A DNA stretch of 64,000 bases, taken from Thermoanaerobaculia bacterium. GTDB lineage: Bacteria; Acidobacteriota; Thermoanaerobaculia; Gp7-AA8. A program made the translations under genes and the position numbers. Shown in pieces: positions 25,779-34,994 of this stretch. The stretch spans positions 1 to 64,000 of the forward strand of contig JADGNZ010000025.1 in assembly GCA_017883205.1 (NCBI GenBank), written 5' to 3'. Within the stretch, counting starts at the first letter, position 1; every line of letters starts with the position of its first letter. The notes beneath the pieces were generated by a model, which worked only from the letters and a program-made list of their open reading frames with translations, was not told the origin of the DNA and made no database searches.

Positions 25779-25893
25779 GCCGCATTTCTCACACTTTCTA
25801 AGCGCCTACCTTCAAATCGAGCGCCTTCTCCCCCCACGCTTTTTGGGGGGGAAAAGGTGGCGAAGCCGGATGAGGGGGGCGTTAAGAAATGCG
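25779..25893. repeat. CTTCTCCCCCCACG-type palindromic element
   Basis: CGCCTTCTCCCCCCACGC, then TTTTT and a G-run (25820-25881), followed by GGTGGCGAAGCCGGATGAGG. It is preceded by GCCGCATTTCTCACACTTT, which also precedes the related pair at 29363-29604. It fills the gap between two convergent genes. Confidence 0.75.
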
Positions 25894-25947
25894 ACAACCT
25901 TGTTCTCCGCGGGAGCCCTGAGAGAAGGCGCTGGATTGGAGAGTAGT

Positions 25948-27507
25948 TCAACGAAGTTCGAGAAGTGTGGCCTGCGCAGGACTCCACACCGCGACCTTCC
26001 CAGCGGCAATCGTGACGGTTGCCGCTGACGCGCCCGCAACGACGCGATATTCGCCCGGAGCGAGGCCGAGCATCCCGAAGAATCCGTTGCCGTCGGTGCG
26101 TGCGGTGCGCATGTCATGCGTGGCCAGCGACTCGACGGTGACGAGCGTGCCGTCGCCTTCCGCGTAACCCATCACCGCTCCGTTCGCCTCCTCGGCGTGT
26201 CGCGGTGCGGGAAGCGTGGCGGCGAAGAGCGGCAAGTCGGTGTACTCGAAGGCGGTCCGTCCGTCCGTGCTCTTGCGCAGCGCCAGGAAGAACTCCTCAT
26301 TCGGACGCTTCGGCGTGTACACACCGGCAACCGGGATCGCGTATGGATTGTGTCGTACGGCGTCGTTGGTGCTGTTGGCGAGGATCGACCACGGCTTCGT
26401 GTCGCCCATGGCAAAGAAGATGATTCCGTCGGCGTTCGCGGCACGGGCGCGGCGAGCTTGCCGGAGCGTTCCTTCGATGGAATTGAGATAGGCGCCGATG
26501 CCCGGTAGTGCCGCGCGGCCATTCGTATGCGCGGTGGTCACGAGAAACTGCAGCCAGTCGTCGAACTGCTTCTTCTCCGCCGGCACGTGCTCCCGCTTGT
26601 AAAGCATCGGACTGCCAGCGTCGATGATGCCTTCGCGCAGCCACCCTTCCCAATCCTGAAAGGCGACGCGATAGGCGTCCGTGTTCTTGAACCCGCCGTT
26701 CGCGCCGGGGCCGGTGCCCCAGGAGATGAGGGCCGCGGAGATCGTGATCGAGGGACGGATTGCCTTCGCGCCGAGGGACACGCGGCGAACAAAATTCGTG
26801 ACCTGCTCGCGGCGCCAGTCGTTCCAGAGCGGATCCTTGGCGCGCGGCAGACGCCCGTAGCGCGCACGAAAACGCGCCACGCTGGTTTCGTTGTATCCGA
26901 CGTCGGCGCGCGGCGACTCGGGATAGCGAACGCGGTCGAGGTGCAGGCCGTCGATGTCATACGCGCGCACGAGGTGGAGCAGAACGTCGGCCGTGTACGC
27001 CGCCGCCTGCGGATGCCCGAGGTCGGCGTACCAGTCGGAGGCGAAGAGATAGCGCCCTTTGCTCGTGCGCGTTCCCCACTGCCGCGCTCCACGAAACGGC
27101 TTGCGCGTTTTCGCATCCCAGAAGTGCTGCAGGAAGACGTGATGCGGATCGCGCGGAAGCGGATCGACTGCCGGATCGCCGCGAAAGACCGCTCCCACGA
27201 TCACGAATGCATGCACTTGAATCCCGCGGCTGTGCGCGAGGTCGAGCATCGCGCGGAGAGGATCGAAGGTGCCGTCGAGCGTCTCCGCCAGCGGCTCGGA
27301 AGCATCGAGGTACCAGGCATCCCCGCGCCGCCGCACCTGCACGAAAAGTGCGTTGGCGTTGCTGTCGACCGCCGCATCGACGATGCGGTTCACATCCGCC
27401 GGAGTGGCGAACGGAGTGCGAAAGGTGTCGACCCAATAGGCGCGGTACTCGTCCGCACACGCGGCAGAGGCCGTGAGGAAGAGGATGATTGCGATGAACC
27501 GCTTCAT
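25948..27507 (-). CDS. Exported GHL10-type glycoside hydrolase
   Basis: 519-aa protein with a signal peptide (MKRFIAIILFLTASAACA). The (beta/alpha)8 domain (residues about 20-370) follows the GHL10/DUF187 family: RAYWVDTFRTPF at the start, HAFVIVGAVF, DIDGLHLDRVRYP, and ISAALISWG. A C-terminal Ig-like domain (about 430-515, TDGNGFFGMLGLAPGEYRVV) resembles a carboxypeptidase-regulatory fold. It probably cleaves a polysaccharide or peptidoglycan glycan outside the inner membrane; the substrate is unknown. ATG 27507 was chosen for the signal peptide. Confidence 0.85.
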   Translation of the reverse strand: MKRFIAIILFLTASAACADEYRAYWVDTFRTPFATPADVNRIVDAAVDSNANALFVQVRRRGDAWYLDASEPLAETLDGTFDPLRAMLDLAHSRGIQVHAFVIVGAVFRGDPAVDPLPRDPHHVFLQHFWDAKTRKPFRGARQWGTRTSKGRYLFASDWYADLGHPQAAAYTADVLLHLVRAYDIDGLHLDRVRYPESPRADVGYNETSVARFRARYGRLPRAKDPLWNDWRREQVTNFVRRVSLGAKAIRPSITISAALISWGTGPGANGGFKNTDAYRVAFQDWEGWLREGIIDAGSPMLYKREHVPAEKKQFDDWLQFLVTTAHTNGRAALPGIGAYLNSIEGTLRQARRARAANADGIIFFAMGDTKPWSILANSTNDAVRHNPYAIPVAGVYTPKRPNEEFFLALRKSTDGRTAFEYTDLPLFAATLPAPRHAEEANGAVMGYAEGDGTLVTVESLATHDMRTARTDGNGFFGMLGLAPGEYRVVAGASAATVTIAAGKVAVWSPAQATLLELR

Positions 27508-27630
27508 GGACCGTGAAGATTGTAAATGGTGATTATTCAATGTTGGGTGTTGAATCGCCACGAAGAAGAGCTGCTATCCAAGCCGTCATCCATCGTGTCA
27601 TCAGGATGAAACCGGGACTAACAGCATTTG

Positions 27631-27755
27631 GTGTCATCCTGAGACAGCCGGAGCCGCCATCGGTGCTCGATCGATTTGCGCAGCGTGTTGTGGCGGCACA
27701 TTCGGCGCGGGCGGATCGATTCACGTGGGCGGCTCCGGCAGTCTCAGGATGACAC
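27631..27755. repeat. Long inverted repeat, GTGTCATCCTGAGAC type
   Basis: 28-bp arms at 27631-27658 and 27728-27755 match at 27 of 28 positions (GTGTCATCCTGAGACAGCCG and complement), around a 69-bp centre. The whole 27508-27841 gap has no gene; this element is its main content. Confidence 0.88.
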
Positions 27756-27841
27756 GAAACTAGAGCCTTCCTCAATCGACACCAAAACACAAAAGAAGGA
27801 TCAATCTGGAACTTTCATGAAAGCATCACCCTTCGTTCAAC

Positions 27842-28588
27842 ATGCACATCAACAAACCGCCACCCGGCAACCGGCCACTGAAGACATTGGAGCGCGTTCT
27901 CTCGAAGGCCGGCATCGGCTCGCGCACGGAGGCGCGGACGTGGATCGGCGGCGGGCGCGTGCAGGTCAACGGGCGCGTTGTGCGCGATCCTGACGTGTGG
28001 GTCGACCTCGAGCTTGACCGCATCGAATTCGATGGCAAACCGTTGCGCAGCGAGCAGCGCGTCTACGTTCTTCTCCACAAACCGGCCGGCTACCTGACGA
28101 CCTATCGCGATCCGCAGTCCCGGCCGACGATCTACGATCTCCTCCCCGACCGCGAGCGACACCTCGTTCATGTCGGCCGCCTCGATTTCGACACCAGCGG
28201 TCTGCTCATCCTGACGAACGACACGCAGTTCGCCGAACGGATGACCAATCCCGAGTATCACATCCCGAAGACGTACCTCGTCGAAGCCTCGCGCCCCATT
28301 ACTGACGATGAGCTCGACGTCCTGCGCAGCGGCATTGAGCTGCGCGACGGACCGACGCGTCCCGCGCGTGTCGAGCGCGTAGGCGAGAGCGGCGGCAACG
28401 GCGTCTTCGAGATCACGATCACCGAAGGCCGCAACCGCCAGGTGCGCCGCATGGTCGAAGCGCTCGACGCAAAGGTACTGAAGCTCGTCCGCGTCGCCAT
28501 CGGCCCGATCCGCATCGGCGACCTGCCGGTCGGGAAGATGCGCGAGTTGACGGGGGATGAGGTTGTTGTGTTGGGGGGTGGGGGGTAG
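27842..28588 (+). CDS. RsuA/RluB-family pseudouridine synthase
   Basis: 248-aa protein. An S4 RNA-binding domain (residues about 14-60, LERVLSKAGIGSRTEARTWI) precedes the catalytic domain. The conserved Asp is in VGRLDFDTSGLLILTND (near 116), with KTYLVEA and EGRNRQVRRM. It converts a uridine in rRNA to pseudouridine; the length fits RluB/RsuA proteins. The C-terminal end runs into G-rich repeat sequence, encoding the final GGGG. Confidence 0.92.
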   Translation: MHINKPPPGNRPLKTLERVLSKAGIGSRTEARTWIGGGRVQVNGRVVRDPDVWVDLELDRIEFDGKPLRSEQRVYVLLHKPAGYLTTYRDPQSRPTIYDLLPDRERHLVHVGRLDFDTSGLLILTNDTQFAERMTNPEYHIPKTYLVEASRPITDDELDVLRSGIELRDGPTRPARVERVGESGGNGVFEITITEGRNRQVRRMVEALDAKVLKLVRVAIGPIRIGDLPVGKMRELTGDEVVVLGGGG

Positions 28589-28800
28589 GGAGTGGGGGGT
28601 AGGGAGTGGGGGGTAGGGAGTGGGGGAAGTGGGACGCGTTGAGAAGGATGAATGGTGAAGGATGAAGGATGAATGACTCCTGCTGACTTCATTCATCCTT
28701 CATCCTTCGTCGTTCATCCTTCGCAACGCTCCGACCCCCGACTGCCGACCCCCGACTCCCGCGATCCACCCCCCACTCCCCACTCCCCACCCCCGTTATA
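28575..28800. repeat. G-rich/C-rich and GGATGAA inverted-repeat block
   Basis: GGGTAGGGAGTGGGG-type runs (28575-28630) are balanced by CCCCACTCCCC-type runs (about 28740-28795). Between them lies a second member of the GGATGAA/TTCATCC inverted repeat (about 28645-28728). The G-tracts fit a quadruplex pattern. No gene is present. Confidence 0.75.
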
Positions 28801-28813
28801 CGATCAACATCAC

Positions 28814-29323
28814 ATGTGGACCGCACGCCGAATCATCAAAGAGCTCGCTGACTCCGACCGCCGCCGCCGCATTCTCGTCGCCTTCTGGCGCTTCGGAGAC
28901 GACACCGCGAAGATGCTGGCCGTGGCGCAGCTCGCCAAGGCCCTGCACTTTCGCGAGGAGTCCATCCGCAAGCTCCCCGTCGAAAAGAAGGCGGAGATGT
29001 TTGCCTCGCGCGCCACGGCGCCGGAGTTCGAACAGGCGCTCGACACAGCGCTGATGCACTACCACACCCACGAGCAGAGCGCGCTCCTGGCAGCGTTCCT
29101 CGATCAGTGGAAGATCCCGCACGTAGACGGCTCGATCGAGGCGGACGAATACACCGCGCCGTCGGAGGAACAAGTGCGCGCTGCCGTAAAGGCGGTCGAA
29201 GGTTTCCCGCCACGCGACGTCGTGATCTATCTCGCTTCCGCCGGATTGCTGATGGGCGAGGATTGGCGCGCCGCCACATGGCCGGTCGTGGATGATCTTG
29301 CGGCGAAACTCGCCGATCAGTGA
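28814..29323 (+). CDS. Conserved-looking helical protein, unknown
   Basis: 169-aa soluble protein without signal or membrane segment, predicted mostly helical (WTARRIIKELADSDRRRRIL, AKMLAVAQLAKALHFREESI, EEQVRAAVKAVEGFPPRDV). I do not recognise a family. Codon use and the stable reading frame support a real gene. ATG 28814 was chosen because the upstream extension is repeat-derived. Confidence 0.6.
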   Translation: MWTARRIIKELADSDRRRRILVAFWRFGDDTAKMLAVAQLAKALHFREESIRKLPVEKKAEMFASRATAPEFEQALDTALMHYHTHEQSALLAAFLDQWKIPHVDGSIEADEYTAPSEEQVRAAVKAVEGFPPRDVVIYLASAGLLMGEDWRAATWPVVDDLAAKLADQ

Positions 29324-29362
29324 TCGATGGATCGGATCCACTTGCTGATTAGCCCTTGATCA

Positions 29363-29604
29363 GCCGCATTTCTCACACTTTTCAAGCGACTCTCTAACAT
29401 CGAGCGCCTTCTCCCCTCGCGGTTTTGGCGAGGGGAGAAGGTGCCGAAGGCGGATGAGGGGTGTCGTGCAATCGAGCGAAATGGAGTTCTAACCTCCGCG
29501 AAGTTTCTCCTTCGTCAGCTGCGTTTGCCGCGACAGTCAAACGCCCCCTCATCCGGCTTCGCCACCTTCTCCCCCACAAAAAGCGTGGGGGAGAAGGCGC
29601 TCGA
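29363..29604. repeat. Inverted pair of CTTCTCCCC-type elements
   Basis: Member one at 29402-29463 (CGCCTTCTCCCCTCGCGG...) and member two in reverse at 29541-29604 (CCCCCTCATCCGGCTTCGCC...), related to 25820-25881. GCCGCATTTCTCACACTTT at 29363 precedes the first. Together they could form one large stem. The 29324-29656 gap holds no gene. Confidence 0.75.
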
Positions 29605-29656
29605 TGGAAAGGAGTCGCTGAAAAAGAGCGAGAAACGTGGGCCATCTAGTCGCGCC

Positions 29657-30049
29657 TCACTCCGGCGCCAACCGTCCCGCCGCCTGCCCCAGCACGTACT
29701 TCCATTCGCCAGAAATGCGCACGTACGTGTCGCTGAACCAGAGTTTGTAGTGGAATGGCTCGCCGTCCTCGGTCCCTTTGGCCGAGAGCAGCGCGGTGAT
29801 CACGGCGGTGTCGCCCCATACGCGGACAGCTTGCTCGCTGTCGGTCTGATATTCGTAGACGACGCGGCCGCTGCGCGCTTCTTCCAGCAGGTCGGCCTTC
29901 GTGAAGACCTTGCCGCGGCTGCCGATCAACACGAAGTCGTCCGCCAGAATACGGTCCATCGTCGCTGCGTCGTTCTTTTCGACGGCCGCCTGATACTCCG
30001 TGTCGATCGCCGCTACAGCTTTCTGATCCTCGATCAACTGATCCGTCAT
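29657..30049 (-). CDS. DUF4440/SnoaL-like NTF2-fold protein
   Basis: 130-aa protein with the NTF2-like DUF4440 pattern: helix ALEKND-like (EYQAAVEKNDAATMDRILADDFVLIGSRGKV), then strands ending WFSDTYVRISGEWKYVLGQAAG. Members are small cytosolic proteins of mostly unknown role. A GAGGATGAC Shine-Dalgarno precedes ATG 30049; the upstream extension lies in a G-rich repeat and is not coding. Confidence 0.8.
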   Translation of the reverse strand: MTDQLIEDQKAVAAIDTEYQAAVEKNDAATMDRILADDFVLIGSRGKVFTKADLLEEARSGRVVYEYQTDSEQAVRVWGDTAVITALLSAKGTEDGEPFHYKLWFSDTYVRISGEWKYVLGQAAGRLAPE

Positions 30050-30059
30050 GTCATCCTCA

Positions 30060-30136
30060 TTCGGGGGTCGCGGTTCGGGAGTCGGGAGTCGGAGCAATGC
30101 AAGTCTTCCGACACCCGACTCCCGAAACCCGACCCC
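30060..30136. repeat. GGGAGTCGGGAGTCGG inverted repeat
   Basis: TCGGGGGTCGCGGTTCGGGA at the left pairs with CCCGAAACCCGACCCCCG at the right, with about 10 bp between the arms. The same motif family lies at 54991-55095, 59161-59304 and 61916-62129. Confidence 0.75.
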
Positions 30137-30138
30137 CG

Positions 30139-32694
30139 TCACAATGGCAACCAGTAGGAAACCTTCACAAGAAACACGTCACGCGACGGTTCCGTTCGGA
30201 TGGCACGAAAATCGCGGATGAAACGGAAGTCACCGATGGGCGCGACGTCGGCGCGGTTTTCGTTCCAGACCACGTACAACGCCGAGCCGGGCCGGAACTC
30301 CCAGCGCACCACAGCGCTGCCTCGCACGCTGCGGAAATTGAAGTCGGGATTGCCCGGGTCGCCGGTGAATGCCACGTAGTCGCGCGTCCTCGCGGCGGCG
30401 AGCGAGTGGTAATCGTGATAATCGCCGGCTGCCACGAACGGCTGCAGATAGAGCTGGAACGAGAGATGCGAGCTGACCGTCCAGTCGGCGCGCGTGCCTA
30501 GCTCGAACGAGCGCTGCTCCAGGTCCGCGAACACGTAGCGCGTCCCATAGGTCGCCACCGCCGTCGGGTCGCTGAGCGCCTTCACATACGCGGTGTGATC
30601 GTGCGAGCGCGTGAAGGCGGGGCTGACGGTCACGTGAAGATTCGGCACCGGCAGCGCCGAGAGGTCCATGCTGAGCGAGCGGTTGTAGGAACCATCCTGC
30701 GAATGGTCTGCGTGCCCGTTCCATCCGACCGTGAAGCGCTTGCGGGTATCGCTGGAAACATTGGCGTCGCTGCTCCAGCTCGCCGGCATGCGCACGAGCG
30801 GACCGCCACGCGTCAGGCGATCGGACAACGCTCCCGTGTTGAGAAAAAGAGATTGATGCACATACCAGTAGTTCAGCAACGTGGCCTGCGAATCGACGAA
30901 TGCTCCCTGCTCGATGGTGTTGCCGTCGAAGTTCCGGTTCTGCCAGACGCCGAACCATGACGATTTGGAGCGCAAATGCGCCGTCGGATTGTCATTCACG
31001 TACTGCATCAGCGCGTGCGACGAGATGATGTCAGTCCGCTGCATGAAGCCGGTGTCGTTGGTCTCGAATCCAGGCGAAAACGCCTGCACCTGCACGTTGG
31101 GACGCCAGAAGCCTGTGGCCTTGGAGAGCATCATCCTGCCGCCCCATCCGCTCAGCGAGGTTCGCGTCGGATCGAACTGAATGTTCTCCGCGTCGGGCCG
31201 CTGGTAGTAACGCGACGACGATGTCTGCGCCAGCGCGATCGCATCCTCGCTGCCGGTCACTTTCGATCCCACAGCCGAGCCTTCGAGAATCCACGATTTG
31301 TTCAGGAAGCTCGCGTATCCATCCACCCCCGCCGTCAACGCGTCGCTGCGCAGCGACGAAAGATCATCGGGAAGACTGCGATTGACGGAGGTGAGCATGA
31401 ATCCGAGCCGGTTGCCGTCGCCGATCTCCTTCGTTCCTCGGGAGACGAAATAATTCGTCAACGGTTCGACGGTCTGCCGCCCGGACACGCCGCCGCTCAC
31501 GAACCGCGCATGCTCCGCCGCAGTAAGCGCGTCGAGCTCACCGATTGCCCAGCCGCCCGGCAACTTGCCGGTGAGTTTCGCGGCGCCGAGGATCGTCGTG
31601 TCGGATGGGGAGACAGAGAAGTCCGCGTCCGGCGACACCTGCGGCGCGCGCCCGATCCGCCGCGTGTAGAAAAGACTCGGCGGAAAAAAGAAGTTGAAGT
31701 GGCTCGGCGCGGGCGTGTCGCCGAAAGCGAAGATATTCAACCCTTCCGTGAAGAAGGGCCTCTTCTCCGGATAGAACGTCTCGAACTGGCTGAGATTGAC
31801 GACCGCCGGATCGACTTCCACCTGGCCGAAGTCGGGATTGATCGTCCCGGTCAGCGTGAGGCTCGACGTCAGCGCGTACTTCACGTCGAGACCGCCGTCG
31901 GCCTTGTAGTCCTGATTCTGGAGCAGCGGATTGTTCGGATCCTTGTGCGAGAGGATGTCCGTGCGCGTCACCGCGTACGGCACGAGCTCGAGCGGGCGCC
32001 CGCGGTGAATCCCTTCCAATCCGACGATGTCCGCGAAGTGCGAGACGAACCCTGTCTCCCCTTTCTTCGTGTTGACGATGCGCACCCATTCGTTGTTGCG
32101 CACGGTCCGCCGCGTGATGTTGAGTCCCCACACGTGGACCGGCTTGTCCGGAAACCGCAGCTGCGAGAACGGCACCCGCACCTCGGCCACCCAGCCGTCG
32201 GGCACGATCTTCACTGCCGAATCCCAGACACCGTCCCAGCTCACGTCCTCGCCGATGTCGTTGTACAGAACCGAGTCGGCCTGCACGTTGGCCGGCGTGA
32301 CCGTGAAGGCGTTGCCCGAGAGGTGGTCATGTTGCGAGTCGATGTTGATGGAGAGGAAGTCGCTCTGATCGGAAAAGTTATCGCGGCGAAAGATGACGCG
32401 CGAGGGCGTCTGCGGGTCGGTCATCTTGGCGCCGAAGTAAATGGCCTGATCGTCGTACACGATGCGGATGCTCGTCGCCATCGTCGGCGGCTTTCCGTCA
32501 TCCGGATCGTGTTGCGAGAACTCCGTGAACTCCGGCGCGCTTTGCCAGGCAGCATCGGAGAGATCGCCGTCGATGACCGGACCTTTGGCCACGCGGACAG
32601 CACGAAGCACCGGATGCTCCGGCCAGTTGGCCGCCCGTGCTGCGGTGACCACGCCGATGGCAGCGAAGAAAACGAGTAGAGAGCGCTTATTCAT
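30139..32694 (-). CDS. Outer-membrane DUF5916 protein with CBM9-like domain
   Basis: 851-aa protein with a signal peptide (residues 1-21). The N-terminal domain (about 28-215) is CBM9-like: GPVIDGDLSDAAWQSA, IRIVYDDQAIYFGAKM, WVAEVRVPFSQLRF. The remaining 600 residues are the DUF5916 region, rich in amphipathic beta strands, ending VSYWLPL with a terminal hydrophobic residue as in outer-membrane barrels. Such proteins are thought to bind or import glycans. It is long but typical for the family, and sits alone between repeats. Confidence 0.88.
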   Translation of the reverse strand: MNKRSLLVFFAAIGVVTAARAANWPEHPVLRAVRVAKGPVIDGDLSDAAWQSAPEFTEFSQHDPDDGKPPTMATSIRIVYDDQAIYFGAKMTDPQTPSRVIFRRDNFSDQSDFLSINIDSQHDHLSGNAFTVTPANVQADSVLYNDIGEDVSWDGVWDSAVKIVPDGWVAEVRVPFSQLRFPDKPVHVWGLNITRRTVRNNEWVRIVNTKKGETGFVSHFADIVGLEGIHRGRPLELVPYAVTRTDILSHKDPNNPLLQNQDYKADGGLDVKYALTSSLTLTGTINPDFGQVEVDPAVVNLSQFETFYPEKRPFFTEGLNIFAFGDTPAPSHFNFFFPPSLFYTRRIGRAPQVSPDADFSVSPSDTTILGAAKLTGKLPGGWAIGELDALTAAEHARFVSGGVSGRQTVEPLTNYFVSRGTKEIGDGNRLGFMLTSVNRSLPDDLSSLRSDALTAGVDGYASFLNKSWILEGSAVGSKVTGSEDAIALAQTSSSRYYQRPDAENIQFDPTRTSLSGWGGRMMLSKATGFWRPNVQVQAFSPGFETNDTGFMQRTDIISSHALMQYVNDNPTAHLRSKSSWFGVWQNRNFDGNTIEQGAFVDSQATLLNYWYVHQSLFLNTGALSDRLTRGGPLVRMPASWSSDANVSSDTRKRFTVGWNGHADHSQDGSYNRSLSMDLSALPVPNLHVTVSPAFTRSHDHTAYVKALSDPTAVATYGTRYVFADLEQRSFELGTRADWTVSSHLSFQLYLQPFVAAGDYHDYHSLAAARTRDYVAFTGDPGNPDFNFRSVRGSAVVRWEFRPGSALYVVWNENRADVAPIGDFRFIRDFRAIRTEPSRDVFLVKVSYWLPL

Positions 32695-32735
32695 GTGCGT
32701 GCGAAGAATACGGGATCGGAGCCTAAGAAAAACCG

Positions 32736-32799
32736 AACCACAGAGACGCAGAGGTCACAGAGATGCAAAGCTCCTCTGTGCTCTCTGCGCCTCTGTGGT
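32736..32799. repeat. Inverted repeat, ACCACAGAG type (second member)
   Basis: Left arm AACCACAGAGACGCAGAGG and right arm ending CTCTGTGGT. Same family as 18814-18878. It lies between the divergent starts and stops of two minus-strand genes. Confidence 0.85.
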
Positions 32800-32824
32800 G
32801 ATGGTGTGGTGGCGGAACCGGAAT

Positions 32825-33478
32825 TCAGCGAGCCTGCCGCGTGACCCTAGCCTCGGGGAGCGTGATCTTGATTTCGCGCCGTGCGTCGCTCTCCTGAAAG
32901 GCCACATCATGAAGCTTGGCGACGCTGGTAATAGGAGAAGTCCACACGACCAGATCCCAGTTGCCAGCCTGCGGGAGCGGAAACGCAAAACGGCCTTCCT
33001 TATCGAAGGGAACCGCGAACCCCCAGCTCTTTCCCGGCTTGAACTCGGAGGGGTAGAAGCTGATCTGTCCGTGCAACGGTTGACCCGATAGTTTGGCGCT
33101 GCCGGCAAGGATCACAGGGCGAATCGGTATCAACGTCTCGAATCGCGGGCCGGACGGCACATCGAGGTTCATCCCTTCGGAGACTACGTACAACGTTCCG
33201 CCCATCTTCAGAAAGGTCCGAATCGTCCACTTGCCCGGGACAATGTCGTTTGCCGTGACGGTGGCACCGGTCGTATTGATGGTAAATCGCTTTCCCTCCT
33301 CGGAAGAACCGGCCACCATGACCGACGTGATGCGCCCTGCTCTGAGGTTGTCACGGACGGAGTCGCTGTAATCGAGATGCAGGACCAGCGCCCCGCTCTG
33401 CGGCGAATCGGCCAGAACCAGTGCTGGACAAAGAAGAAAGGCGATCAGAAGGGAAGCGAAAGTGTAGGCGCGGTGCAT
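32825..33478 (-). CDS. Exported beta-rich protein, unknown
   Basis: 217-aa protein with a signal peptide (residues 1-23, ending LVLA). The mature part looks like two to three beta-sandwich segments (GKWTIRTFLKMGGTLYVVSEGM, ISFYPSEFKPGKSWGFAVPFDKEGRFAFPLPQAGNWDLVVW), similar in style to carboxypeptidase-regulatory-like domains. I cannot assign a family. It may act in the periplasm or on the surface. Confidence 0.65.
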   Translation of the reverse strand: MHRAYTFASLLIAFLLCPALVLADSPQSGALVLHLDYSDSVRDNLRAGRITSVMVAGSSEEGKRFTINTTGATVTANDIVPGKWTIRTFLKMGGTLYVVSEGMNLDVPSGPRFETLIPIRPVILAGSAKLSGQPLHGQISFYPSEFKPGKSWGFAVPFDKEGRFAFPLPQAGNWDLVVWTSPITSVAKLHDVAFQESDARREIKITLPEARVTRQAR

Positions 33479-33559
33479 GTCGGTCTCCTTTGCGTAGGTG
33501 CTGGTTGCGGTCTCTCTACGCTATTGAGACGCGCGGGAAAACGTTTGGTTACTCCCGGG

Positions 33560-33889
33560 TCAATCGACGATGAACAGGCGCACACCGGTTTCCGTTGACG
33601 ACCGATGCGGGGCGACCTCGTCCGAGACCTGGTACGACATGCCTTGCGAGAGCGTGTGACTGGTCCCGTCCTGGATTTCTGTCAGGAGAACGCCCTCGAG
33701 CACGAGGAGGATGTGGCCGCGAGAGCACCAATGATCGGCGAGGTAGCCGGGAGAATAGGTAACCATGCGAACACGCACATCGCCCGCTTGAACGGTTCGC
33801 CAGTGGGCGACGCCGCTCTCTCCGGGATGGATGGTCTCCGGCACCGCGGTCCAGTCGGTAAGCTCGAATGGGACGTTCTCGATTTTCAT
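33560..33889 (-). CDS. DHCW-motif cupin-fold protein
   Basis: 109-aa single-domain cupin. The ADHWCSRGHILLVLEG segment is the DHCW-type cupin motif, followed by LSQGMSYQVSDEVAPHRSS. His and Cys residues could bind one metal. ATG 33889 gives the usual family length; the upstream extension comes from palindromic sequence. The substrate is unknown. Confidence 0.85.
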   Translation of the reverse strand: MKIENVPFELTDWTAVPETIHPGESGVAHWRTVQAGDVRVRMVTYSPGYLADHWCSRGHILLVLEGVLLTEIQDGTSHTLSQGMSYQVSDEVAPHRSSTETGVRLFIVD

Positions 33890-33919
33890 GCAGGCCCTCC
33901 GTCTTTCGCTTGCTGTGAA

Positions 33920-34073
33920 GTAGCGCAGACGTCCTCGTCTGCTACCGCCGGGCGTCCTCGCCCGGCAGGGGTTTTCGGCTCGATCGCCATGCAACTGTCT
34001 TCCGCGTCGCACACGCGAAACATCCCGTCGGGCGAGGACGCCCGACGGTAGCAGGCAAGGATGCCTGCGCTAC
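33920..34073. repeat. Cluster of nested GGCGAGGACGCC palindromes
   Basis: GTAGCGCAGACG-TCCT-CGTCTGCTAC (33920-33945), CGCCGGGCG-TCCT-CGCCCGGC (33946-33966), and a larger one at 34024-34073 with GTCGGGCG-AGGA-CGCCCGAC nested by flanks. The TCCT/AGGA loops are shared, so these are members of one family, also at 22577 and 57672. Confidence 0.8.
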
Positions 34074-34085
34074 GATAAACACCCG

Positions 34086-34994
34086 ATGACGCCGTCAGAA
34101 CATCAAGGTGTCCACGCTCGAGGCGTGCGCAAGTCCTTCCACTCCGCCGGCCGCCGGGTCGAAGTACTCAAAGGAATCGACCTCGACCTTCTTCCCGGTG
34201 AAGTCGTTGGGCTGATCGGACCGAACGGCGCCGGCAAGACCACTCTCATGTCATGCCTCCTCGGCTTTCTGCGGCCGGAAGAAGCCCGGATTACCTTCGA
34301 CGGCCTGCCCAACAACGACCTCACCATTCGCGGGCGCACCGGTTTCGTCCCCGAGCGGATGAACCTCGGGCGGAGAGGCACGGGCTGGCAGTTCCTCCGC
34401 TACATGGCGCGCATCTCCGGCGTTCCGCGCGACGAGATCGACGATCGCGTGGCCAGCATGCTGGAGCGCCTCGGCCTCACGAGCGCCAGGCACGCCAGCC
34501 TGCGCGAATACTCGCGCGGAATGCTGCAGCGCATCGCCATTGCGCAGGCACTCCTGCACAAGCCCGATTTCATTTTCCTCGACGAACCGGCGTCCGCACT
34601 CGATCCAAACGGCGTCCTCCTCGTCCGCGATCTCATCAACGAAGAGAAGCAGCGCGGAGCGATGGTGCTGCTCAACTCTCACCAACTCGCGGAAGTGGAG
34701 AAGGTGTGCGACCGCGTCTTGTTCCTTCACGGCGGCCTCGTGGCGCGTGCGGAGACGCTTCGCAATGCCGATCGCTGCGTCATGGCCATCCGACTGCTGA
34801 GCGGATCGTTTGACGCGATAACAGTAGAGCGGATCGCCGGCGTCGCGCCAACCGACGACATTGTGATCGTCTCCTCCGAGACGGAGCGCGGCGTTGCACT
34901 GATCGTTCGACAACTGATCACCAGCGGCGCGGACATCGTGGAGATCCGGCCGCAGACCGCGGACCTCGAAGGCATTTTCCGAGGTGCGTCATGA
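34086..34994 (+). CDS. ABC transporter ATP-binding protein
   Basis: 302-aa ATPase. Walker A GPNGAGKTT (near residues 47-55), signature YSRGMLQRIAIAQALL (a variant of LSGGQ), Walker B FIFLDEPASALDPNG, and switch His in LLNSHQLAEVE. The C-terminal 80 residues are a regulatory extension seen in drug or lipid exporters of the CcmA/NatA type. It pairs with the permease gene at 34991. Confidence 0.93.
   Translation: MTPSEHQGVHARGVRKSFHSAGRRVEVLKGIDLDLLPGEVVGLIGPNGAGKTTLMSCLLGFLRPEEARITFDGLPNNDLTIRGRTGFVPERMNLGRRGTGWQFLRYMARISGVPRDEIDDRVASMLERLGLTSARHASLREYSRGMLQRIAIAQALLHKPDFIFLDEPASALDPNGVLLVRDLINEEKQRGAMVLLNSHQLAEVEKVCDRVLFLHGGLVARAETLRNADRCVMAIRLLSGSFDAITVERIAGVAPTDDIVIVSSETERGVALIVRQLITSGADIVEIRPQTADLEGIFRGAS

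Noticed and set aside
30976-32679. 567-codon frame opposite the DUF5916 gene
   Set aside because: Antisense shadow with His/Arg-rich composition and no domain.
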